64,000 nucleotides of DNA, taken from assembly GCF_000143415.4 (NCBI RefSeq), contig NW_003314321.1, positions 566,736 to 630,735 of the forward strand. Direction: 5' to 3'. Position numbers and translations under genes: made by a program. Under the pieces are notes generated by a model, which saw only the letters and a program-made list of their open reading frames with translations, was not told where the DNA came from and ran no database searches. This DNA is from Selaginella moellendorffii. Its lineage: Eukaryota > Streptophyta > Lycopodiopsida > Selaginellales > Selaginellaceae. This document shows, piece by piece, positions 21,691-32,687 of the stretch; within the stretch, counting starts at the first letter, position 1, and every line of letters begins with the position of its first letter.

Positions 21691-21902
21691 CGAGCTACTC
21701 TGCGTGCAAGATTGATCGGTCCTTCACTGCTTACGCTCTAGCCAGAGCAACCAGACACAAAGATTGTTCCTTTAGAGCAACCCGGCTGCCATGAGCCACC
21801 GCGCGTTCGCCGGGAACAAAGATTGCTTCTTTAGTGTTGCTGTTGCTCCAGGAAGAAGCCCCGACATAAGCTCACCACATCTCGATCTCCCGCTCAGGGT
21901 CA

Positions 21903-22048
21903 GGATCCCGGAGGCCTTAAGGCGCTTCCTTGTGCTAGCCACAAGCTTATGCTGGATCCCGAAGGCCTTAAGGCGCTTCCTTTTGCTAGCTACAAGCTTG
22001 AGCAGGATCCGGAGGCAAGGATCTTCCTTGTGCTAGCTACAAGCTCGC
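21903..22048 (+). repeat. 51-bp tandem repeat, about 2.8 units
   Basis: Units start at 21903, 21954 and 22005, each beginning GGATCC and containing GGCGCTTCCTT..GCTAGC.ACAAGCT; the third is diverged. The unit is 17 codons long, and the plus-strand frame reads DPEGLKALPFASYKLEQ. It may be a remnant of a repetitive protein-coding region. Confidence 0.8.
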
Positions 22049-22271
22049 GTTTCCTTGCTGATCAAGCGAGCCAAGCATACATTGCATCAACGCAACGGAA
22101 ACAGAGCACTTTAGCATACATTTTTATCCGCGCAGCAGAGAGACACCTCTGTATCTTGTCAAGCCGCGAACACCGTCATTTCCAGTAGAACGCGCGCCCG
22201 AGAGAGTGAAAACTGCCCCAAAATCCCGGGGAAGAGCGATGAAGTTTCAAGTTTTGTTGGAGTGTTTTTGT

Positions 22272-22315
22272 TTTAATCGGGGCCGTCTGATCCTGGCGAT
22301 CCGACGGCTGTGAGG
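22272..22315 (+). repeat. Quasi-palindromic upstream element, copy 2
   Basis: Arms GCCGTCTGATC and GATCCGACGGC with a short spacer, followed by TGTGAGGC, just upstream of a formin 5' relic. Confidence 0.75.
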
Positions 22316-22329
22316 CTTTCCGATGGGAG

Positions 22330-22615
22330 CTCCTAGGGCTTGTGAATGAAACACCCGCTCGCCCTCAATCCATCTCCGTGTTTCTCCTACTTGTGCCAGA
22401 TCGCGATGCAAATCCACCTCGTTTTTAACTTCCAGGAGGGCGAGAGGCAGAGACAGCTGCCAGTTTTCAACGCTGGAGAGGTCGCTCACCCTCATTCTCA
22501 AGAGTGGTGCCAAGGGCCTCCTCCGGATTTATGGAAGAGATGCCCGATCGAAAGCAGGGAATGTTCTTTCCCAGTAAGGTGTGAGCTTCTTTTATTTTCT
22601 CTTGTAACGCTCTTG
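22330..22615 (+). pseudogene. Remnant of a formin 5' end
   Basis: Small pieces of the intact formin (27342-31584) lie in order: the CAGATCGCGATGCAAATCCAC segment of exon 2, the GAGGGCGAGAGGC segment, the exon 2 end (TTTATGGAAGAGAT..CCGATCGAAAGC) and intron 2 (GTAACGCTCTTGTGTG). Most of the coding sequence between them is deleted. Confidence 0.75.
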
Positions 22616-22639
22616 TGTGGATCGCTGTACAATGACCGC

Positions 22640-23665
22640 TGTATCATACTGGCGATGGCGATCTTCGCGATCTTCATCAGGCCAAGAGCGTCTTTGATCG
22701 AATGCCCGAGTGGAACACTATCTCCTCTGGGATCCAGCGGAGAAGTCGAGGCCTGCAGAGGAGATGTTTGAGCTGCGAGCCAGAGGAGAGCTCCGGGACG
22801 TCGTGACTTGGAACTCGATGATCGCGTCCAAGCGGAAGTCTTCTTCACGACGAACTGGAGCGCTTGCTTGATCTTCGCTCGGATGCGGACTTGAGTTGCT
22901 GCTCATCTGACATGCCGCAGCTTGGAAGATGCTCGCAAGTCCTTCGAGAAGAGCTCTGCCACCACTAGTGTCAGATCCTGGACTGCCTTGATTGGAGCGT
23001 TCGTGGCAAACGACTCAAGCCGGTTGAGAGCTTCCACAAGATGGTGCCAGAAGGCGTCCACTTCGACAAGGTGGCGGTGCTGAGCGGCCTGGAAGCCTGC
23101 TCTGGAGCCAGCAGAGGAGAGCTGCTCCATTGCTATGCGGTTGAGAGAGGCTGGCAAACGGACGTCTTGGTCGGGACCGCGGCGCTCAACATGCATGTCA
23201 AGTGTGGGAGATTCGAGCAGTCGAAGCTCGTCTTCGATGCCTTGCCGGAGAAGAGCCTCGTGTCCTGGTGTCGAGCTATGACGGGAGCGGACGGCGCTGA
23301 GCATGGACTTGGCCGGCCTGGGAATGGACGGTGTCGCTCTGCCTTGCATCTTCGACGTGCGCGCGGCCTGCACAGCTCTCTCGGACGGCAGCGCTGTCTA
23401 CTCGAGCGTCGAGGCGAGCGGCGAGAAGCTCGATGTCACTGCTGGAGCAGCCGCCATCAACATGTATGGAAAATGCGGAGATGTGTCGAGCGCGGCGGAG
23501 ATCTTCTCCCAGTACCGGGCCTGGGAGTGGAGTTTGGTGCTCTCCACGACCATGGTGGCGGCCTTTGCTCGAAACGGACATGGCCGACGAGCTCACGAGC
23601 TGTTGGAGTTGATTGAGAGTAGAACTGGACGTTGTCAGCTTCACCACCATTCTTGCTGCGTGTAG
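22640..23665 (+). pseudogene. PLS-PPR pseudogene, block A
   Basis: Parallel to relics at 32688-33976 (reverse) and 51880-52936. Recognisable units include AKSVFDRMPEW, VVTWNSMIA and, near 23180, ALNMHVKCGRFEQSKLVFDA. Near 23450 it reads [20 protein letters not shown]. Frames change several times, and a piece is missing near 22825. It abuts the AUG6 5' relic in tail-to-tail orientation. Confidence 0.8.
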
Positions 23666-23699
23666 CGCTGCCGGGCTGCTCCACGATGGCCACGGGTAC

Positions 23700-24440
23700 T
23701 TTGTTTCCCAACTTTGTTACGGCAAGGAGTGCTGATGCATGTGAATTTTGCGTGATGACTTCCGTGGGCGAATCTGGCAAGGGGTTCTCGGCAACATCCG
23801 CTGGGAAGTTCCGTCGATGAACTTCTCGCAGAGCGTGGGCCGAGAGCCGCCATAATAGCTCCACAAATCTAGAGAAGGAAAAACCAAAAAAATTCAATCA
23901 TAGGAAGCACGGAGGCAAAACAAGACCCACCTCTGACCACAGCATGTAGCTAGCGAGGAAACCCGAGAGCTACTCCGAGGTAAAGCCCCTTGAGCCTCTA
24001 GCTCGTTGATAAGACGCTGGACAATCTGCAAAGAAAGAAATTTCCATCCCTTTGAGGACTCTCACACGAAACGGAAACACAGCGAAAGCATGCGTATCAC
24101 TGTACTTTCCGGAAGTCGCAAGAGTGTGCCGCGTCGAAAATTGGCCAGACACCGGCGAAATCCTGCGAGATCGAGAGCGCCTCAACTCAACCTACATTCT
24201 CGCCTTCTTCCTCACCTTGGCGGCGAGGAGAAAATGTAGCAGGGCTTGGAATGCGCGCCTTGCCCTAGAATGCTGGCATCCCGTAGCTTCCATCTCCGTC
24301 TCCTTGTCGCGGATCACATCCTTCTTGCAGAGAAGACCGCCAACATCCATCACCGCTCAAAGCAAAACATCAAGCAGCGTGTCCCTAGCAAAGACTCAGT
24401 GCAAAGCCAAAGAGTCCCTGGATGATGTGGCGATTAAAAA
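23700..24440 (-). pseudogene. AUG6: AUG6 (augmin subunit 6) 5' fragment, block A
   Basis: Minus-strand exons match the conserved N-terminal region of plant AUG6: DFAGVWPIFDAAHS near 24150, a middle exon with [15 protein letters not shown] near 23990, and [20 protein letters not shown] near 23860-23800. The first exon is scrambled and the gene stops at the AVTK exon, where PPR sequence begins. AUG6 belongs to the augmin complex that recruits gamma-tubulin to microtubules; this copy cannot encode it. Homologous relics lie at 31970-32680 and 52953-55230. Confidence 0.8.
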
Positions 24441-24463
24441 ATGGTTGAAGGGAGGAATGGTTG

Positions 24464-24508
24464 TTTAATTCGGACCGTTTGATCTATGCGGTCCGACGGC
24501 TGTGAGGC
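24464..24508 (+). repeat. Quasi-palindromic upstream element, copy 3
   Basis: A diverged copy (GACCGTTTGATC / GGTCCGACGGCT, then TGTGAGGC) lies in the divergent interval between the AUG6 and formin relics. Confidence 0.7.
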
Positions 24509-24569
24509 CGTTCTCTCTCCAGAACTGGATCAGATCTCTGGAGCTCCTAGGGTTCGTGGCTTTGTGTCG

Positions 24570-25545
24570 CATGGCGGCTGCCTGTGCGATCGAGGTGAAA
24601 ATTCTCTGGGGCGTGGAGAATCCAGGCGCTCGTCATTGCATGGGAGAATGTTTTCCGCCGATTTCTCTACAGGAGGCCCCCCGTGGAGATATCCGAGAGC
24701 TTTCCCTCATACATTCCAATCTCCATTCCCAGCGCATTCACCCATTCTTTTGTGAATCCAGTCTTTGACTCGTGTTTCTCCGCGGACGTCTTCGAGGAGG
24801 AGACTTACAAGCTCTACTTGCGCCAGATCGCGATGCAAATCCACGAGCAGTTCCCCGATTCGTCCTTCCTCGTCTTTAACTCCCCGGAGGGCGAGAGGAA
24901 GAGCCAGCTGACAGAGATGTTATCGCACTACGATATGACGGTGATGGATTATCCACGCCGCTACGAGGGCTGCCCGATTCTTCCCATGGAGATGATCCAT
25001 CACTTCCTGCGATCCAGCGATAGTTGGCTCTCGCTCGAGGGGCAGCAAAACATCGTCTGATGCACTGCGAGAGGGGGGGATGGCCGCTGCTGGCGTTCAT
25101 TCTCGCCAGCTTTCTCATCTACAGGAAGATGTACACGGGCGAATTCAAGACGCTCGATATGCTCCACCGGGAGGCTCCAAAGGGATTGATGCAGCTGCTC
25201 ACTCCTCTCAATCCGATGCCATCGCAGCTGAGATATCTCTAGTACGTTGCTAGAAGGAACAACACTCCAGAGTGGCCACTCCCGGATCGCTCGCTCAGCC
25301 TCGACTGCCTCATTCTCAAAGTGGTGCCAGCTTTCGATCCGGACGAGGGGCCGGAGTTATGGAAGAGATCCCCGATTGAAAGCAGGGAACAGGACGACGA
25401 GGATGCTTTTTGCCTTGGGAAAGATGTCCGGCATTATTGACCGGTAAGGTGGTGAGCTTGTTTTCTTTCTCTTGCTTTGGTCAGTAACGCTCTTGTGTGT
25501 TCCAGACAGATTGTGATGTGATGAAGATCGATGTACAGTGTGCTG
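24570..25545 (+). pseudogene. Formin 5' fragment, block A
   Basis: It covers exons 1 to 3 of the intact formin, with intron 2 retained, so it arose by DNA duplication. Breaks: a deletion in exon 1, loss of the exon 1 splice donor, and a one-base deletion just before the CERGGW region (near 25058). A CAG-to-TAG stop lies after LRYL near 25240. The copy ends abruptly in exon 3 near 25545, about 75 bp before the reversed kinase-like pseudogene. Confidence 0.9.
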
Positions 25546-25620
25546 TGCAAGAGCAAATCCAACTCAATGAAATCTACCAAGAAAAACTAGTGAATTCAAC
25601 TCAATGAAATCTAGCAAGAA

Positions 25621-27173
25621 CTACCTATAGGGGCTTTCCACGCTAGAATAGTAATCTTCACTCTGGCCTTCCTCCACATCCTCAGCGCCATCTTCTTCCG
25701 ATGATGAATCCTCTGTGATCCCGATAGTTGACATGACACAACTCAACTCATCCTTCCAAGGATTATGCTCAATTGAGACAATGCCGCCCAAGGAGAAGCC
25801 CACGATGCTAACTTTGGGTGGCAGATCACCGTCCACAGAGATCACAACATCTGATGCCTCAAAAGTTCCATGATAAGCACCGCACTGGTAGATCTCTCGC
25901 AACACCCTTGTGGCAGGCTCTTTGAGATGGGGATATGTTTGGGAAGGAAGAGTGTTATCACCTTCGTCAGACATGACAATCACTGAGAACATATCCCTAT
26001 TGAGGACGCCATACTCTAAGAGCTTGGGAACTCCACGACCCTGCATGGATTTGAGCCTGGAATACATGAGGATCTCCCGAACAAACAACATAGCAGCACC
26101 TAGTTTTGAACCTGGTTGAGAGATGTCCACTATTTTCACCACCACCTTCTCAGATCCTCTGTACACAGCCCTTGCCACATTTGGTGACAGCACCATTCCC
26201 TGCCGAAAGTCCCTATAAAACTCCCCAAACCTCCAACACTTCAACTTCTTGTGCACTTTGGCCATGGAGATGTATGCCAACTCGCTTGCCAAGTGCTTCA
26301 TGTTGCGCTTGACAAACTTGTTGAAATCCTTTGGCAGCATCACATGATGAGGGGGAGGCACCATTGTGAGCTCCTCGCAATTGTCCTGATCGTCTTGCCG
26401 AGGCAACTCAGTGGCATTGACCACACTAGAGAAGATAATGTACCAGAAGTGCTTCATTGGCACCTCAGAGATCTTCATCGGTTCAGCTATAGCAAAGCCA
26501 TTGTAGCCACGCCTGACACAAAACCACAGATGGCGTGCACCAATAATCACTGCATAATCTGTCTTCCACTGCTCACAGTAACAATAAACCTCTCCACAGC
26601 TTCTCTAAAAGAAGAGCCATGTTCCAGATTTGTAGCAATGTCTCGCACGCACAGCCCCTCAAGCTCCAAATGAATTACTCGCACGAGACAACCTCAAGGT
26701 TTCACGCTGCGATCACTTCCTGTCAACAGTACATTAACCTCGGGAACCAAGCCTACTCGACGGATTGCCCCCGGCAGCCGCTGGAAGAGTTGGGAGCTGA
26801 GGATTCTTGCCATCGCACCTGGAGAATCCACAGGATGAACTTGTCGATCCCGATTGGGCACAAAAAAGACCTCTTCCGTATCATTGATCTCTCTTGCAAC
26901 AAAACGATCGACTAGCTCGTGGATGTTGTGCCATACATAAAGCTTGGATGGGAATAACTCCCGTCTGACTCCCCAATCAGTGAAGGTGTCCACCTTCATG
27001 TTGCTGCTGATGAGCGGCCGCATAAATAGTCTACCAAGGAAATTCTTGGCATTCAACAAAGGCCCATCTCCATCATTCCATAGCATATTGCCTCTTTGAG
27101 GCTCTCAGAGCACTTGTAAAACTGCACGCGCAGCAAAGGAGCTTACCCTGTATCGTGCTTCTTCTTCTGCCAT
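25621..27173 (-). pseudogene. Broken paralogue of the nuclease-like/pseudokinase gene
   Basis: Strong full-length similarity to the protein at 169-1695 on the opposite strand. The start codon at 27173 survives, but a stop follows within about 25 codons and frames shift near 27090 and again near 26560. A 309-codon frame (26550 to 25621) retains the whole kinase-like half, with the same substitutions at the catalytic and DFG positions and the acidic tail. It sits inside the large inverted duplication, between the block A formin relic and the intact formin. Confidence 0.85.
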
Positions 27174-27341
27174 GCTCTAAACCCTTCTGCGTGAAAACCC
27201 TAACGTTCTGGGCATGCTAGTAAAACAGCCTTGGAAACGTATCATTGAATTTCTTTTCTTCAAAAATCTTCTTCATGTCAATAATCTATCCGGAAGAATG
27301 TACAAACAAAGACCCCCTTTCAAAATCTCCGACTTAAATGG

Positions 27342-30300
27342 TCACGCTATCCTGCTTCGCCGGGGCGACAGTAGCCCATCCAGCTCTCTTCTCAGCGGGA
27401 GAACCTTGTCTTTGTCGGCCTCCTTCTCAGCCTTCTTCCTTTCCATCTCTGCTAGCTTGCTGTTCTCTTCCAATGCACGCTTGAACATCACGATGAAATT
27501 AAAAATGATCGACACCGCTGCGAACCAAATCCAAGAGACGTTTGTAAAATCCAGTGCATATAGACCAAATGGTTAAGTACCTTGCTCAAATGGACAGCGA
27601 GCGGGATCTTCATTGAAGTAGCGCGCCAAGGAATCGGCATTGTGGCCCTGCAAAGTGACAATGCTTTCAACGAGCCATACATACAAACTTAACATCTCTT
27701 ACCACTTCAGAGTACAAAGACGCCAGTGTTCTCACCTCCGCCTCCGCTGTATCAAGGAAACTCTTCAAGCTCTGTGCGTCCATGGAAAACATTAGGACAA
27801 TGCGCGCAAAGCAGGCAGACATCACCTTCCGAAACCCATCAGAGACGGCTCCATCGTTTTCAGACGCTGTCAATTCCTGCTCAACCTTTTCCAGGCCTTT
27901 GCTTACGGCTTGCATTTCTTCTGCAAGAGCTTTCAATTGAATCTGTAACACAGGTCAGAAAACCAAGACACAAATACTGGAGTATGAAATATAAGAACCT
28001 TGGTGGCTGCCTCAAGGTGAGGCAATTCCTTGTCGAAATCAAGTATTTCGGGCATTTTCTCGGATACAATCTGCCACCAGTGTCACGTGTCAGCCAAGCC
28101 AAAACAGTTGCACCTAACTTACTTTACACAGATAATGTAATAACGTAGTTCTAGAATTACGAGCTCGAGTTTCTGTCAGCTTAAGTAGACTATCGAGTCT
28201 GAATCCAATCGCCGCCCCTGGAACAACAGCCACACTTGTTACTTAGCTCAAGCTCCCGGGCACTCTTCTTACCTCTAGCAGTTCCTTGGTTTAACGCATT
28301 TCCCAGGGACAGAACCGTTTGCATCACTCTTTTAAGCTTAGGAGACTCTTTCACCTGCAAGAATCCGGCTTCAGGCAACATACAAGAAGAGTGCGAAATT
28401 ACCTCTGCTGAAGCTTCATTGACTACTACCAGATTTTCTCGTAAATCTGACACCTGATACCATCGTTTGAAAGGGTAGACAAAATAATTTTGACCAAACC
28501 TGCGACGTGAACTGAAGTTTAAAAGAAAAAACCCTCAATTTGGACTCTACCCGAGGAACTTTCATCATCTCCAGAAAATACTGCAAAAGCAAACATATTG
28601 TCTAGTAAACGATACTGTTTCGGACAAAGCGGGACAAACCTGCTCACATTTGCCCAGGCATTCTTTATCGCCCGTGTAGTTCTGCAAAACCACCAGCGTG
28701 TAAGTTAGATGGCAAGATCATATCTGGAAATAAAACCTTGAGCGTTTCCATCTCCTCCTTTGTTGGACAAAACTTGATCAGATTATCAACCTGATCTACA
28801 TCCAGTACTGTCCCATCCAACGCTAGTATTGCTTTCTGAGTGCTCAAGTAAAAACCACATAGCATAATGTAGAGAGCAACTTACAACAACTTCTGGCAGT
28901 GGCATCTTCACTTTTGTCAGCATTATCTCGCAATTGTACGCTCGTCTATGTTCAATCTGAATAAAACAAAAGTGAGGCCTCCGCTTCTACTACAAAAGGC
29001 AGCTTACCAGGAGCACTTTTTCTTGCTTGGGAACTAGAGATGCACGACGACCACCCGCTCTGTCACCACCCGCAGCAGCATTCGGAACAGCGGCCGAGAA
29101 GAGGCTCTCTAGCTCGTTCATGTCAAATTCAGGTTGCCTATCACGCAACAAAAAGAAATTGTGAGCACACGTAACAAAAGAAAAAGACCACAAGACACAC
29201 CTTGACTGCTCTTCCTGCTTCTGACTCTCCGCCCATAGACTGCCCTGCATAGCCCGTGTAACCTTTACCCAGTGGTATGGCTTCAGAGAGGTCTTCTTCG
29301 GCGTAGCAGATGCCAGACCCGAAGCACCAGCAACCTGTCCTCGGCCTCGACCACCAGGAGGCGAAGGTGTCAAAGGACTACTACCTCGTCCTCTCCCCAA
29401 TGCAGGTGGCGGAGGAGGTGGCAATGGTGACTTCACACCGAGAGGAGGTGGCGGTGGCGGCGGAGCTGCTGATCCGGGAGGAGGCGGCGGAGGTGGAGGC
29501 GGTCCTTTCAAAGGCGGAGGTGGAGGCGGAGGAGTGCCTCGCATTCCCGGTGGAGGCAGCGGCGGCGGTGGCGGCGGCAGTGGTGAGCTTGATGAAGCTA
29601 GAGGCCGCGCAGCTTGTGGAAGAGGAGGTGGTGGCGGTGGAGGTGGCGCAGCGGTATTGCCACGTGGCGGTGGAGGAGGTGGTGGTGGTGGTGGTGGTGG
29701 TGGTGGTGGTGCAGCTGAAGTTCCTCGAGGCAACGGAGGAGGCGGAGGCGGAGGAGGTGGTGCAGCTGAATTCCCTCGAGGCAACGGTGGCGGAGGCGGC
29801 GGCGGCGGGGCAGTTGAATTCCCTCGAGGCAGCGGCGGAGGAGGCGGAGGTGGCGGTGGCGGCTTTGCAGTAGAACTTGGGAGCTTGAACGGAGGTGGTG
29901 GAGGAGGCGGAGGAGGGGGACGACCGGCAACAGAAACTACTGGTGGTGGTGGTGGTGGTGGTGGAGCAGGAGGTGGAGACCGCGAAATAGCCAACCTCGG
30001 AGGTGGTGGAGGAGGCGGAGGCGGAGGTGGCGAAGGAGTACCTGGTGCGAAGCTAGGGTTAGACGATGACGTTGGACTTGTCCCGTTTTGATCGTCGGTT
30101 AGGGGTGTGGTGGAGGAGGTGGTGCTGCTGGAAATAAGTGTCCACTCGTCGTCCGCTGCCGCTAGTGCTGCTCGATCCATTGGAAGTCTCCTGTCCTCAA
30201 ACCCATTGCCAACCGTGGTCAGCTGCTGGAGGAACTTCAATGCCGCGTCTCCGCCACCGTCTAACCAGTCCCCGCTACTGAAGAGCTCCTGGACCTTGGC

Positions 30301-31584
30301 AAAAGCTTCCATCGGCAAGCCACCTTTGTCTTCCATCAGCGACGGCACAGGCGCCACAGGGGACGAAAATCCATCCGTCTCGCCAAAAAGCACCTAAAAG
30401 GAAAAGATTGATTTTGCCAAAATTGGTCCAGCTTTGCTTGCTTACCTCTGCTCGGAAGTCCTTGGAGAAGCGCTCCTTCCCGTTCCAGAGTATGTCAATG
30501 TCGTCCCGGTTGAGCATCAGGATGTTGGAGCGGATGAACGCGGTGTTAAACATGACCCGGAACATCATCTCCTCCCGGTCCGACTCCAAGTCCAAGTGGA
30601 TGCACTCGAGAACCACGTCGCCTTGCACGGCACACTGTACATCGATCTTCATCACATCACAATCTGTCTGGAACACACAAGAGCGTTACTGACCAAAGCA
30701 AGAGAAAGAAAACAAGCTCACCACCTTACCGGTCGATAATGCCGGACAGACTTGCTCTTCTTTCCCAAGGCAAAGAGCATCCTCGTCGTCCTGTTCCCTG
30801 CTTTCGATCGGGGATCTCTTCCATAAATCCGGACGAGGGGCCGGCATCCATCCTCGGCATCGAAAGCTGGCACCACTCTGAGAATGAGGCAGTCGAGGCT
30901 GAGCGAGCGATCCGGGGGTGGCCACTCCGGAGAGTTGTTCCTTCTCGCAACGTACTGGAGATATCTCAGCTGCGATGGCATAGGATTAAGCGGAGTGAGC
31001 AGCTGCATCAATCCCTTGGGAGCCTCCCGGTGGAGCATATCAAGCGTCTTGAATTCGCCCGTGTACATCTTCCTGTAGATGAGAAAGCTGGCGAGAATGA
31101 ACGCTAGCAGCGGCCATCCCCCCCTCTCGCAGTGCATCAGGACGATGTTTTGCTGCCCCTCGAGCGAAAGCCAACTATCGCTGGATCGCAGGAAGTGATG
31201 GATCATCTCCATGGGAAGAATCGGGCAGCCCTCATACTGGCGTGGATAGTCCATCACCGTCATATCGTATTGCGATAACATCTCTGTCAGCTGGCTCTTC
31301 CTCTCGCCCTCCCGGAAGTTAAAGACGAGGAAGGACGAATCGGGGAACTGCTCGTGGATTTGCATCGCGATCTGGCGCAAGTAGAGCTTGTAAGTCTCCT
31401 CCTCGAAGACGTCCGTGGAGAAGCACGAGTCAAAGACTGGATTTCACAAAAGAATGGATCAATGCGCTGGGAATGGAGATTGGAATGGATCGAGGGCGAG
31501 CGAGTGCTTACCGAAAACCCTCTCGGATATCTCCAGGAGCCCATCGGGGGGCCTCCTGTAGAAAAATCGGCGGAAAAGCGACAT
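27342..31584 (-). CDS. FH: Class II formin with PTEN-like domain, 1115 aa (17 exons)
   Basis: Minus-strand exons: 31584-31512, 31436-30730, 30667-30446, 30393-29201, 29137-29008, 28956-28885, 28835-28737, 28681-28640, 28580-28500, 28453-28403, 28354-28273, 28217-28123, 28070-27999, 27942-27826, 27771-27703, 27647-27581, 27517-27342. The total is 3348 nt; introns are 46-75 bp with GT-AG ends. Start chosen at MSLFRRFFYRRPPDG, the conserved plant class II N-terminus. Domains: PTEN-like 1-190, C2 to about 335, a long FH1 of proline runs (about 445-690) with repeated PRGN modules, and FH2 from KPYHWVKV (about 701) to about 1080. The phosphatase motif reads HCERGGWP (C127), lacking the Arg at +6, so it should not be catalytic. 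Formins nucleate and elongate actin; the PTEN/C2 part binds membranes. It is the only intact copy of four here. Confidence 0.95.
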
Positions 31585-31863
31585 TCTCCCATGCAATGAC
31601 GAGCGCCTGGATTCTCCACGCCCCAGAGAATTTTCACCTCGATCACACAGGCTGTGATCTTAGCTCAATGCGGCCATCGCGAACCCGCAGCGCATCGAAA
31701 TCCCTGCCTGGACTTGCCTGATATCGATCGGCGCCATAGCCAGTAAGCTCATCCGCCGTGCGACAGAAACCCAGGAACCCTAGGAGCTCCCAAGAGATCT
31801 GATCCGGTACCTAAGTTTAATCCCGCCTCTCCTGGAGAGAGAACATTGAGCGCCGGAGAAGGG
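31585..31863. promoter_or_regulatory. Formin upstream region shared with AUG6
   Basis: Upstream of the formin start, up to the quasi-palindrome; it contains a telo-box-like AACCCTAGG near 31776. The equivalent interval in block A lies between the same two genes, so it was an AUG6/formin bidirectional promoter in the ancestor. Confidence 0.5.
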
Positions 31864-31908
31864 GCCTCACAGCCGTCGGATCCAACAGATCGAACGGCCC
31901 CGATTAAA
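31864..31908 (-). repeat. Quasi-palindromic upstream element, copy 4
   Basis: Reverse orientation: AGCCGTCGGATC ... GATCGAACGGCC then CGATTAAAAC. It lies about 280 bp upstream of the intact formin start. Confidence 0.75.
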
Positions 31909-31969
31909 ACAACCATTCCTCCCGTTAAACCTCTATTTTCTCATTTAAGGGGAGTTATCATTAAATTTA

Positions 31970-32680
31970 GGTTAAATTTGGCCAGCTCTTTGGCTTTGCA
32001 CTGAGTCTTTGCTAGGGAGACGCTCCAAGGAGGATGTGATCCGCGACAAGGAAACGGATGCTTGCTCTGGATGCCAGCATTCTAGCTGCAATCCGCGAGT
32101 CGGCGAGCGCTGGGGAAGAAGGCGAGAATGTAGGTTGATTTGAGGCGCTCACGCTCGATCTCGCAGGATTTCGCCGGTGTCTGGCCGATTTTCGATGCGG
32201 CACAGTCTCGCGACTTCCGGAAACAGTAACACGCATTTTTTCGCTGTGTTTCTGGAAAGAAATTTCTTTCTTTCCAGATTATCCAGGGTCTTATCAACGA
32301 GCTAGAGGCTCAAGGGGCTTGGAAGGGGCTTTACCTCGGAGTAGCTCTCGGGTGTCCATGCTGTGGTCAGAGTTGGGTCTTGTTTTGCCTCCGTGGTTCC
32401 TATGATTGAATTTTTTTCGTTTTTCCTTCTCTAGATTTGTAGAGCTATTATGGCAGCTCTCGGCCCACGCTCTGAGAGAAGTTCATCGACGGAACTTCCC
32501 AGCGGATGTTGCCGAGAACCCCTTGCCAGCGTCGTTCACGGAATTCATCACGCAAAATTCACATGCATCAGCACTCCTTGCCGTGACAAAGGTGGAGTGT
32601 TCAGGCACGTATTGCTCTATAGCGTAGGCGTTTCCTGCAAGGTGCGTCTGCGGCCATGCATAAACAAGCGTTGTGGTCCG
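31970..32680 (+). pseudogene. AUG6: AUG6 5' fragment, block B
   Basis: Plus-strand exons match AUG6: DFAGVWPIFDAAQSRDF near 32165-32215, INELEAQG near 32290, and [20 protein letters not shown] starting near 32433 and running to AVTK near 32590. The exon 1 region is degenerate, and the sequence passes into PPR near 32685. It is divergently oriented to the intact formin. Confidence 0.8.
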
Positions 32681-32687
32681 GTCTAGC

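Noticed and set aside
29310-30091. Long plus-strand frames rich in Gly or Glu/Val/Ala opposite the formin FH1 region
   Set aside because: They are antisense shadows of GC-rich proline codon runs; the minus strand has a spliced, domain-complete formin.
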